From Herbidospora mongoliensis (GTDB taxonomy: Bacteria; Actinomycetota; Actinomycetes; Streptosporangiales; Streptosporangiaceae): a stretch of DNA of 64,000 nucleotides. The notes under the pieces are model-generated. The model searched no databases. It saw only the letters and a program-made list of their open reading frames with translations, and was not told the DNA's origin. Below are positions 35,693-43,962 of the stretch, piece after piece. The stretch is from contig NZ_BBXD01000012.1 in NCBI RefSeq assembly GCF_001570545.1, forward strand, positions 151,194 through 215,193, given 5' to 3'. The position numbers and the translations under genes are program-made. Every line of letters begins with the position of its first letter. Within the stretch, counting starts at the first letter, position 1.

Positions 35693-36957
35693 CGCAGGGC
35701 CGCTTCGACCAGCATCGTCTCCAGGCCGTGCAGGAAACGCTCCATGTCGGCCTTGGACAGCCAGCGGGTGTCGGCGGTCACCGAGACGTCCATGGTTCCG
35801 CTCAGATGGACGCAGAACCGGCAGTTCAGCTGATCCTGCGACATCGGCCAGCTCAGCGTGCTCTCGCCGAGCGCCCGGCGGATCAGTGTCTCGTCGCGGT
35901 AGACGGGGTTGTCGGCGAAGCGCATGTCGTTGAAGCAGCACCACGGATGGACGGTCGTGCCCCGGTCGGCCGCGACCCGGGCCAGCGCCGCGGAACGGTC
36001 GGCGGGGTCGTGATAGGCGCTCCGGTACGCCCGCAGCGCCGCCACCCCCGCGAGGCCGAGCAGCTCGTCGAACCGCACCTTCTCCACGTCGAGGACGAAC
36101 AGCCCCTCCTGCGACATCGTGGTCACGGCGGTCCGGGTGTCGGCCCGGAACCGGTTCCCGACGATCGGCAGCATGGCCACGGTCTCGTGGCCGGTCATCT
36201 CGGAGACCAGCGCGGTCACCGCCGTCAGCAGCACGGTCGAGGTGCTCGTGCCGTGCCGGACCGCGAGGCGCTGCGCGGCCAGGTCGACGGCGGGGGAGCG
36301 CAGGGACGCGCGCCAGATCGGCGGCGACTCCCCGGCGCCCGACGGCACGTGGAACATGGTCGGCGGGATCCGCCGGTGCTCCCGCTCCCAGTGGGCCGCC
36401 GCCTCGTCGGCGATCCGGCGTCCGGCGGGGGACTCCTGCCAGCGGGCGATGTCCATCGGCTGCGGCGGGCGCGTCGCGGGGGTGCCGCCGCGGAGCAGCA
36501 GCAGGCGCAGGTCGCGGATGGCCTGCTCGGCGCCCAGGCCGTCGGCGGCCAGGTGGCAGAAGACCAGGACCAGGTGGGTGACCTCGTTGTTGTCCGAGAG
36601 CACCAGACCGGCCCGCAGCGGCCAATCGTTCTCGTAGTCGAACACGGTCGCCGCCATCTCGGCCAGCAGCGCGTCGGGGTCGTCGCCGGTCCGCACGGTC
36701 AGCTCGCCGCCGGACTTCAGCAGCTGGCCGCCGTCGCCGACCACGGTGCGCAGCGACTCGTGCCGTTCGACCAGGCGGCCCAGCGCCCACAGCGCCGACG
36801 ACACCGACGCCGGGCGCGCGCCCAGGGGCAGCACCCGGCCGAAGTTGAAGTAGTGGTCGTCCGGACGGGTCCGCTCGATCGCCTCCCAGATCGCGCGCTG
36901 GCCCCACGTGAACGACGCCGTCCCCGTTCGCCCGCCGGAGAAAACGACCCGGGTCAT
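35689..36957 (-). CDS. Stand-alone condensation-domain protein
   Basis: 422 residues, one NRPS condensation-type domain. The active-site motif HHxxxDG appears as CHLAADG (134-140): the first His is Cys, while the catalytic second His (135) and the DG are kept. The floor-loop region near the C-terminus has SWPMSQDQLNCRF. Free condensation domains join a carrier-bound acyl group to an amine, or esterify, in trans. It overlaps the free carrier protein gene by 4 nt (ATGA), so the two likely work together. An epimerase or a carnitine-acyltransferase-like role is less likely. Confidence 0.82.
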   Translation of the reverse strand: MTRVVFSGGRTGTASFTWGQRAIWEAIERTRPDDHYFNFGRVLPLGARPASVSSALWALGRLVERHESLRTVVGDGGQLLKSGGELTVRTGDDPDALLAEMAATVFDYENDWPLRAGLVLSDNNEVTHLVLVFCHLAADGLGAEQAIRDLRLLLLRGGTPATRPPQPMDIARWQESPAGRRIADEAAAHWEREHRRIPPTMFHVPSGAGESPPIWRASLRSPAVDLAAQRLAVRHGTSTSTVLLTAVTALVSEMTGHETVAMLPIVGNRFRADTRTAVTTMSQEGLFVLDVEKVRFDELLGLAGVAALRAYRSAYHDPADRSAALARVAADRGTTVHPWCCFNDMRFADNPVYRDETLIRRALGESTLSWPMSQDQLNCRFCVHLSGTMDVSVTADTRWLSKADMERFLHGLETMLVEAALR

Positions 36958-37196
36958 GCCGGAGCCCGGGCGGCCTCGACCCAGGCGGCCAGCCCGTCGA
37001 CGCTGTCGAGGAACGTGACGTCGCCGCTCAGGTCGACCTCGACGTCGTATTCGCGTTCGATGGCGTCGATCAGCCGCATCTGCGCCAGCGAGGTCACGCC
37101 GAGGTAGGCCAGCGGCACGGTCGCCGCCAGCACGTCGGCCGGGGTGAGCTCGCCGTCACACGACTCCGACACCAGTTCGGCCAGTCTTTCCTTCAT
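36954..37196 (-). CDS. Stand-alone acyl/peptidyl carrier protein
   Basis: 80 residues. The phosphopantetheine attachment serine is Ser36 in YLGVTSLAQMRLIDAIE, in the usual position before helix 2. GVTS replaces the common GxDS. Its start lies 41 nt inside the 3' end of the NRPS-MFS gene in another frame, with GGAAGG upstream, and its stop overlaps the condensation gene. It must be loaded in trans, perhaps by the adenylating enzyme at 42589 or from an acyl-CoA made by the E1/E2 complex. Confidence 0.85.
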   Translation of the reverse strand: MKERLAELVSESCDGELTPADVLAATVPLAYLGVTSLAQMRLIDAIEREYDVEVDLSGDVTFLDSVDGLAAWVEAARAPA

Positions 37197-40100
37197 TCCG
37201 CACCTTCCGTTCCAGCCCGACCAGGTCGTCGGGGGTGGCGTCGGGGACCGCGTCGTCGAAACGGGCCAGCCTCCTGGTGAGCAACGCTCCCACGACGACC
37301 AGCAGGATGAATCCGGCGAAGACGGCGTACATCAATGACACGTCACCGAGCAGTTCGGTGCCCACGGGAGCGATGATCCCGACGCCGATGGGGATGGTCG
37401 ACCAGGCGACCATCTGGTTGAGCGCGAACACCCGGCCGTGGAACCGCTGCGGGACCTTGACCTGGATGATCGTGTTGTAGACGCCGTTGACCAGGGCGAG
37501 ACCGAAGCTGACGCCGAACGCGCCGACGCCGATGACGGTCAGGTCGTCGCGCAGCGCCACGACGCCGCACGACACCGCGATGATCAACGTGAGGAACAGC
37601 ATGCCGCGCATCCGCCGCCTGGACGGGCCACCCCACAGGCCCATCGTCAGACCGCCCACGACCGCGCCCGATCCGGCCGCCAGGGCGATCACCCCGGCGT
37701 CCTGGATGGTGCCGAACTCCAGGACGAGCGGCGAGTACATCATGAAGACCGGCGACAGGCCGAGCGACAGGAACGCGAAGAAGATGACCATCGCCCGGAA
37801 GTAGGGGTTGCCGAAGGAGATCTTGAACCCTTCGGCGATCTCGCGTCCGACGCTCTCCCTGCGGCGCAGCGCCAGGGCCGCCGGGAACGCCACCAGGGCC
37901 AGGACGACGATGGTGAAGACGTGGCCGACGACGTCCAGGACCAGGATGCCGCTCAGGCCCCAGACCGACATCAGGCCGACCGCTGCGAGCGGGGCGACGA
38001 ACTGGGCCATGCCGAGGGCCATCTGGGCGATGCCGTTGGCGTGGCCGAGATACCGCTTGGGAACCAGCTGCGGTACGGCCGCCGTGAAGGCCAGCCGCTG
38101 GGTGGTCAGCGCGACCGACAGCAGCGGAAGCAGGATGTAGAGGGTCCAGACGTGCAGGTTGCCGGTCCAGACGAGGATGCCGGTGGCCGTCTGCACGGCC
38201 AGGGCCGCCGCGTTGCCGGCGATCATCACGCCGCGCTTCGACGACCGGTCGACCAGAGCGCCGGCCAGCGGGGCGGCCAGGACGCCGGGGATGATCGCGA
38301 GGACCTGGAGGATGGCGAGCTGGATCATCGACTGGTGCTGGAGATAGACCCAGAGCGGCAGTGCGAACTCGGTCAGCGTGGATCCGGCCAGGCAGACCAT
38401 TTGTCCAAAGGCGATCAGCAGGAACCTGGTGACCGAGGGAGCCGGTTTGGACAATCCGGTGGTGGACGAACCGGCTTTGGACAATGCGGCTTTGGACAAT
38501 GTGGCTTGAGGTGATCCGGCCGAGCCGGATGCGGGCGGCTCGGCCGGATCTGCATCGGTGCGCGAGGCGAGGTCAGGGTCGCTCGCGCCCGAAGCGGTCC
38601 CCGTGGGGGTGGTGACGATCTGGGCCAGTTCGTCTGGGCGATATTTCAGGAAGTAGTGGCCTGCCTCGTCCAGAACGACCAACCGGGTCTGTTCCGTGAT
38701 GAAGCCCCACTCCAGGAAGCGTTCCTCGTAGTAGTCCGTCGCGGGGTCGTACTCGCCGACGACCGAGACGATCGGGGCCCGCAGTTTCGGAGCGCCGCTG
38801 TCCATCAGCGCGGTGAAGTAGTCCTCGGCGGCGCGGGCGTCGTGGCGCATGTTCCCGATGACGAACGCCTTCTGGGCGTCGTCCAGGTCCGACAGGTCGG
38901 CGCCGAGCGCGGTCAGCCAGTTGAGCTGGCCTTTGTCGCTGCGGAACCGCTCCAGCCGCGCCAGCTTGGCCCAGCGCCCGAGCACCCCCTTGGTGGGGCG
39001 GGCGAACGGGAAGATTCCGCCGAGGAAGACGGTGTCGATCGGGCGTCCTGCCGCTTCGAGGCGGCGGGCGATCTCGACGGTCAGCGCGCCACCGACGCCG
39101 CAGTGGCCGTACAGGGTGATGGGCGCCTGGATGCGGAGGATCTCCTCGACGCAACGCTGGGCCACCACTTCGAGCGGCTGCGACTCTTCGGCCAACCCCA
39201 GGTCGTGGCCGGGGACGGCGACCGACCAGAGTTCCCACTCGGCGGGCAGGGCGTCGGCGAGCGGCTGGTAGACGACCGCGCTGCCACCGCCGTAGGGCAG
39301 GCAGACCAGGGCTTTGGTGCCCTGCCTCGTCAGGCGGTAGAGAAGCGGGCGAGGGCCGTCGTCTCCGGATCGTGCGACGGCGGCCAGGGCGCGGACCGTC
39401 GGATGCTGGAACAGGTCCATGAGGGCGATCGGCGACGAACCCTCCGGCAGGGTCTTGCGCAGCCGGGCCACCACTCGCGTCGCGAGCAGGGAGTGGCCGC
39501 CGAGGTCGAAGAAGTCGTCCAATACGCCCACGCGTTGGAGCCCCAGCACCTCGCACCAGGCGGCGGCGATGGCCTCTTCAAAAGGGTCGGCCGGGGGTTC
39601 GAACGGCACGTCCTGGTCGGGGCGGGCGTCCTCCGGCGCGGGAAGCGAGGCGCGGTCGACCTTGCCGTGGCCCTTCAGCGGGAGTTCGCCGAGGAACACC
39701 CAGCGGGTCGGGACCATGTACTCCGGGAGCCGTTCGGACAAATCTCTGCGCAGGTCACCGATGGTAGGCCGGGGGTCGGCGACGAGGTAGCCGACCAGTT
39801 CGCCGTCGCGGGCGTCGGTGACGGCGTGGGAGACGCCGGGCAGGACGCGCAGCGCCTCGTCGATCTCACCGAGTTCCACCCGGTAGCCGCGGATCTTGAC
39901 CTGGAGGTCGCGGCGGCCCAGGAACTCCAGGTCACCCGTCGGGAGCCAGCGGGCCAGGTCGCCGGATCGGTAGAGACGGCCATACGCGGGGTGGTCGACG
40001 AACTTCTCGGCGGTCAGATCGGGACGGCCCAGGTATTCGCGGGCCAACCGGCCACCGATGCACAACTCGCCCGCCACGCCGGCCGGTGCCGGGCGGAGGT

Positions 40101-42306
40101 GCTGATCCAGCACGTACAGACGAGCGTGACCGAGCGGTTTCCCGATCGGGGTGATCGGACCTGTCGGCGTCACGTCGGGGGAGACGCGGTAGGTCGAGAC
40201 GCCGACGATGGCCTCGGTCGGGCCGTAGTGGTTGACGACCGCGACCCGTCTGGCCAGGTCACGGGCGAAGTCCCAGCTCGATCCCTCGCCGCCGAAGATG
40301 AGGAGCTTGCGGGGGAGGAGGTCGGCGACGTCCTCGGTGTCGGCGGCGAGCGCGCCCAGGTGCGAGGGCGTGAGCTTGACGTAGTCGATGCCGCGCATGT
40401 GCTCGGCCAGTTCGGGGCCGGAGATGCGTCCGGGCAGCAGGTGCAGGGTGCCGCCGGTGCTCAGGCACAGGTAGAGGATCGTGATGCCGAAGTCGAAGGC
40501 GAGCGACTGGAGAAGGGCGTACTCGGCGTCGTCCGTGATGTCGAAGCGTTGTCCGGCGTCGGCCAGATAGCGCAGGATCTCCCGGTTCTGCACCGCGACG
40601 CCCTTGGGCCTCCCGGTCGAGCCCGAGGTGTAGATGACGTAGGCGAGGTCGTCGCCGGTGCCGAGCGGTTCGAGGTCGTCGGCCTCGGCGTCGTCGATCT
40701 CGGTGAGCAGCACCGCCGCGCCGGAGTCCGCCAGCATGAAGGCACGGCGTTCCTCGGGATATTCGGGGTCGATCGGTACGTATGCCCCGCCCGCCTTCAG
40801 CACCGCGAGCAGCGCGATGGCCAGATCGATCGACTGGTCCATGCAGACCGCCACCCGGACACCCGGACCCACACCCTGTTCCCGCAGCCCGCGAGCGGTC
40901 CCGGCGACCCTTCGGTGCAGTTTCCCGTACGAGATCGCATCGTCCCCATGCCGGATCGCGACCCGTTCGGGGGACCTGGTGGAGATGACCTCGGCGAGAG
41001 TCTCCTGAGCAGGCGTGACCGGCTCGTCGGGAGCTCCCGACCACGTGGCGAGAAGAGCTGTTTCGCCAGGTGAGACCAGGTCGAGCCGGGAGATCCGCTG
41101 CCCCGGGTCGTCGACGATCGACCGGAGCAGCGTCTCGAAGTTCGCCGCGAACCGTTCGATCGTCTCGTGGTTGAACAGGTCGGCCGAGTAGACGAAGAAG
41201 GCGTCCAGACCGTCCTTCGTCGGGGTGATCTCCAGAGAGAGGTCGAACTTGGCCTGGTGGAAGTCGGGGTCGACCGGCTCGGCGACGAGTCCGGCCAGGT
41301 GGAAGCGGGTCCCGGCCTCGCTGCGCATGCTGAACTGCGTCTGGAAGACCGGAGTCCGGCTGAGGTCGCGGGCCACGCCGAGATCCTGCACGACCCGGTC
41401 GAACGGAGTGTCGGCGTGGGTGAAAGCGTCGATCGCGGCCCTGCGGGTGCGCCTCAGCAACTCGCGGAAGGTCGGATCTTCTTCGAGGTCCGCGCGCAGC
41501 ACGACCGTGTTGAGGAAGAACCCGATGAGCTTCTCGGTGTCCTCGTCGGGCCGGGCCGCGACGGGGGTGCCGACGGCGAAGTCGACGGCGCCGGTGTACC
41601 GGTGCAGCTGCGTCTGGAAAGCCGCCATGAGCAGCATGAACAGGGTGACGCGCTCCTTGCGGGAGAGCGCGTCGACCCGGTCGGTGAGCTCTTTCGGCAA
41701 CCGTCGCGTGACGACGGCGCCGTTGGAGGTGCGTGTCCGGGGGCGGGGCAGATCGGCGGGCAGGTCGAGCACCGGCACCCGGTCGAGCCGGTCGCGCCAG
41801 AAGGACGTGTCCACTGGCTGTCCGCGCTGTTCACGGGCGTGATCGCCATACTGCATCGGCAGGTCGGGCAGGTCGCCGCCGGAGTAGAGGGTGGCGATCT
41901 CGTCGTACAGGAGCCCGAGAGACCAGCCGTCGCCGGCGATGTGGTGGAGCACGATGACGAGCGTCTGGTCGGCGGTGAGATAGGCCCTGATAACCGGCCC
42001 GCCCGCCAGGTCGAACGGCCGGTTGGTGAGTTCGCCGAGCTCCGCTTCGACGCGTTCGAGCGGGACCGTACGGTTCTCGACCACCGCGACCGGCTCGCCG
42101 TCGACGGCCGGATAGCGCGTCCGCAGCACCTCGTGCCGCCGCACCACCGTGTTCAGCGCCCGCTCCAGTGCGGCCACGTCGAGATCCCCGACGAGCCGTT
42201 CGGTCACGCAGATGTTGTACGACGCGTCATCGGGGTTGAGCTCGTGCAGGAACCAGAGCCGTTCCTGTCCGAGCGAGAGTGGATTGGCCGGGGTGACGGC
42301 GAGCAT
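37156..42306 (-). CDS. NRPS module C-A-PCP-TE fused to an MFS transporter
   Basis: 1716 residues. Condensation domain about 1-415 (HHIAGDG at 121-127); adenylation domain about 428-890 (SGSTGRPKG 561-569, NHYGPTE 692-698, GRRDLQVKIRGYRVELGE 797-814); PCP with Ser939 in DLGGHSL; thioesterase about 995-1232. The TE nucleophile is Cys1069 in GHCGVG, not Ser, with Asp1187 and His1217 as likely partners. A Ser/Thr/Pro-rich linker (about 1240-1290) joins a ~400-residue MFS domain with about 12 hydrophobic segments. The A-domain pocket reads by eye D-F-T-K-I-G-H-V-G-K, near the known aspartate code. GAGGGAAG precedes the ATG. It is the first gene of the minus arm; synthesis, release and export are joined in one membrane protein. 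Confidence 0.9.
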   Translation of the reverse strand: MLAVTPANPLSLGQERLWFLHELNPDDASYNICVTERLVGDLDVAALERALNTVVRRHEVLRTRYPAVDGEPVAVVENRTVPLERVEAELGELTNRPFDLAGGPVIRAYLTADQTLVIVLHHIAGDGWSLGLLYDEIATLYSGGDLPDLPMQYGDHAREQRGQPVDTSFWRDRLDRVPVLDLPADLPRPRTRTSNGAVVTRRLPKELTDRVDALSRKERVTLFMLLMAAFQTQLHRYTGAVDFAVGTPVAARPDEDTEKLIGFFLNTVVLRADLEEDPTFRELLRRTRRAAIDAFTHADTPFDRVVQDLGVARDLSRTPVFQTQFSMRSEAGTRFHLAGLVAEPVDPDFHQAKFDLSLEITPTKDGLDAFFVYSADLFNHETIERFAANFETLLRSIVDDPGQRISRLDLVSPGETALLATWSGAPDEPVTPAQETLAEVISTRSPERVAIRHGDDAISYGKLHRRVAGTARGLREQGVGPGVRVAVCMDQSIDLAIALLAVLKAGGAYVPIDPEYPEERRAFMLADSGAAVLLTEIDDAEADDLEPLGTGDDLAYVIYTSGSTGRPKGVAVQNREILRYLADAGQRFDITDDAEYALLQSLAFDFGITILYLCLSTGGTLHLLPGRISGPELAEHMRGIDYVKLTPSHLGALAADTEDVADLLPRKLLIFGGEGSSWDFARDLARRVAVVNHYGPTEAIVGVSTYRVSPDVTPTGPITPIGKPLGHARLYVLDQHLRPAPAGVAGELCIGGRLAREYLGRPDLTAEKFVDHPAYGRLYRSGDLARWLPTGDLEFLGRRDLQVKIRGYRVELGEIDEALRVLPGVSHAVTDARDGELVGYLVADPRPTIGDLRRDLSERLPEYMVPTRWVFLGELPLKGHGKVDRASLPAPEDARPDQDVPFEPPADPFEEAIAAAWCEVLGLQRVGVLDDFFDLGGHSLLATRVVARLRKTLPEGSSPIALMDLFQHPTVRALAAVARSGDDGPRPLLYRLTRQGTKALVCLPYGGGSAVVYQPLADALPAEWELWSVAVPGHDLGLAEESQPLEVVAQRCVEEILRIQAPITLYGHCGVGGALTVEIARRLEAAGRPIDTVFLGGIFPFARPTKGVLGRWAKLARLERFRSDKGQLNWLTALGADLSDLDDAQKAFVIGNMRHDARAAEDYFTALMDSGAPKLRAPIVSVVGEYDPATDYYEERFLEWGFITEQTRLVVLDEAGHYFLKYRPDELAQIVTTPTGTASGASDPDLASRTDADPAEPPASGSAGSPQATLSKAALSKAGSSTTGLSKPAPSVTRFLLIAFGQMVCLAGSTLTEFALPLWVYLQHQSMIQLAILQVLAIIPGVLAAPLAGALVDRSSKRGVMIAGNAAALAVQTATGILVWTGNLHVWTLYILLPLLSVALTTQRLAFTAAVPQLVPKRYLGHANGIAQMALGMAQFVAPLAAVGLMSVWGLSGILVLDVVGHVFTIVVLALVAFPAALALRRRESVGREIAEGFKISFGNPYFRAMVIFFAFLSLGLSPVFMMYSPLVLEFGTIQDAGVIALAAGSGAVVGGLTMGLWGGPSRRRMRGMLFLTLIIAVSCGVVALRDDLTVIGVGAFGVSFGLALVNGVYNTIIQVKVPQRFHGRVFALNQMVAWSTIPIGVGIIAPVGTELLGDVSLMYAVFAGFILLVVVGALLTRRLARFDDAVPDATPDDLVGLERKVRNEGKTGRTGVGVV

Positions 42307-42340
42307 CTTCCCTCAAGTGATCGGACGACTGCAGCACAAA

Positions 42341-42355
42341 GAGGCGAAACGCCTC
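42341..42355. promoter_or_regulatory. Perfect dyad in the NRPS 5' region
   Basis: GAGGCG-AAA-CGCCTC, 35 bp upstream of the NRPS start. It could be a leader hairpin or an operator. Confidence 0.4.
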
Positions 42356-42367
42356 AGCCGGGGAAGC

Positions 42368-42541
42368 TAACTGGAAAGGTTCTTTGCAATTAGCGGACGG
42401 CGTCAGTCTGGCACGCCCCGGGCCCGCTCACAAGCCTGAAACTGGCCAAGCCTATTGGGCTGGCGGAGTCCGGGACCCCTTGTGACGAGCCTCCGCGCCG
42501 TGTCAGACTGGCGACAGGCCTAACTGGAAAGAATGTTTTCA
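42368..42541. promoter_or_regulatory. Two copies of a 21-bp motif in the divergent NRPS promoter region
   Basis: TAACTGGAAAG is shared exactly at 42368-42378 and 42521-42531, and the following 10 bp (GTTCTTTGCA, AATGTTTTCA) are related, giving 17/21 identity. Each copy contains a loose TGGAAA...TTTyCA dyad. One lies near each divergent start (NRPS at 42306, adenylating enzyme at 42589), as expected for a common regulator of both arms. No pathway-specific regulator gene is in the cluster. Confidence 0.6.
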
Positions 42542-42588
42542 GTAACGTAACGCCTGGGCAGTATTCATCCGATCTTTGGGGAAGTCCA

Positions 42589-43962
42589 ATGACGCTCTCG
42601 GATCTGCTGGCGGCCCGCGCCGCCGCCGAGCCTGACGGCGTCGCCATGATCGTTCACGGGGTCGGGGAACTGACCTACTCCGCGTGGGACGCCCGCGCCG
42701 ACGGTGTGGCGAACCACCTGATCAACGAGGGTGCGCGGCCGGGGGAACCGGTGGGGCTGGTGTTCCCCCACGCGGCCTGGCTCGACTACGCGGTGGCCTT
42801 CATGGGGGTGCTCCGGTCAGGCGCCGTCGCGGTGCCGATGCCGGACCGGATGCCCGAGGGAGAGATCCGACATCTTGCGGAACGCACCGGAATGAGCCGG
42901 ATTCTGCGGGACGTTCCGGTGGGTCCTGAGGGCTCCGCGCCGATGAAACTTTCAGGATCGGACCCCGCTCAGATTCTTTTCACCTCCGGGACCACGGGCG
43001 TGGCCAAGGGGGTCACCGCCACCCACGCCAACCTGGCGTTCGGCCTGCACCAGGACCCGCGCCGCCGGGCGTTCCGGCACTCCAGGCACCTCGCGCACGC
43101 GTTCCCCATCGGGACCAACGCCGGGCAGATGATGCTGGTGAACGCCATCGCGGCCCACCCGACGGTGGTGACGACCCCCCTCTTCACCCCCGGCCGGTTC
43201 GCCTCGCTCATCGCGAAATATCAGGCCGGGACGGTGTTCCTGGTGCCCACCATGGCCATCGAGCTGGTGTCGGCGGGGAACGGTCCGCTCGACAGTGTGC
43301 TGCTCCTGGGGTCGGCCGCCGCGCCGCTGCCCTCCGCCGTGGCGGTGAAGCTGGGAGAGCTGTTCCCGGAGGCGATGATCACGAATTACTACACCTCCAC
43401 CGAGGCCGCGCCCGCTCAGACGATCATGGTGTTCGATCCCGAACGTCCGGGATCGGTGGGCCGGGCGGCGGCGGGCGGGTCCGTCCGGATCACCTCGGCC
43501 GACGGGACCGCGGCCGCCGCCGGCGAGACCGGTGAGGTGTGGATGCGGTCGCCCGCCGCGCCCCGCTCCTATCTCGGCGAGCCCGAGTCGGACACGTTCC
43601 GGAACGGGTGGGTGCGGATGGGGGACCTCGGCTACCTCGACGACGAGGGGTACCTGTTCCTGGTCGACCGGACCGGTGACGTCATCAAGTCGGGCGCCCA
43701 CAAGGTCTCGACGTTGAAGGTCGAGGAGGCGCTGCACGCGCATCCGCTGGTCAAGGAGGCCGCCGCCTACGGCGTGCCCCATCCGGTGCTCGGGACGGTG
43801 GTGGCGGCGGCTCTGGTCGTACAGGACGAGGTTTCGACCGCGGATCTGCGGGCGTTCCTGATCGAGAGGCTCGCGCCGCACGAGCTGCCGGCCAAGGTGA
43901 CCACGATGGACGCGCTGCCGCGCAACCGGGGCGGCAAGGTCGACAAGCGGGCGCTGCCATGA
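42589..43962 (+). CDS. Stand-alone adenylate-forming enzyme (acyl/aminoacyl-AMP ligase)
   Basis: 457 residues of the ANL superfamily. The P-loop-like TSGTTGVAKG is at 132-141, the YYTSTEAAP motif is present, GDLGYLDDEGYLFLVDRTGD covers the hinge region, and the C-terminal catalytic Lys450 lies in GGKVDKRALP. It lacks a carrier domain and is shorter than full acyl-CoA synthetases. It probably activates the starter acid and loads the C-PCP protein encoded next or the free carrier protein. Its stop overlaps the next ATG. The substrate cannot be read reliably. Confidence 0.85.
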   Translation: MTLSDLLAARAAAEPDGVAMIVHGVGELTYSAWDARADGVANHLINEGARPGEPVGLVFPHAAWLDYAVAFMGVLRSGAVAVPMPDRMPEGEIRHLAERTGMSRILRDVPVGPEGSAPMKLSGSDPAQILFTSGTTGVAKGVTATHANLAFGLHQDPRRRAFRHSRHLAHAFPIGTNAGQMMLVNAIAAHPTVVTTPLFTPGRFASLIAKYQAGTVFLVPTMAIELVSAGNGPLDSVLLLGSAAAPLPSAVAVKLGELFPEAMITNYYTSTEAAPAQTIMVFDPERPGSVGRAAAGGSVRITSADGTAAAAGETGEVWMRSPAAPRSYLGEPESDTFRNGWVRMGDLGYLDDEGYLFLVDRTGDVIKSGAHKVSTLKVEEALHAHPLVKEAAAYGVPHPVLGTVVAAALVVQDEVSTADLRAFLIERLAPHELPAKVTTMDALPRNRGGKVDKRALP

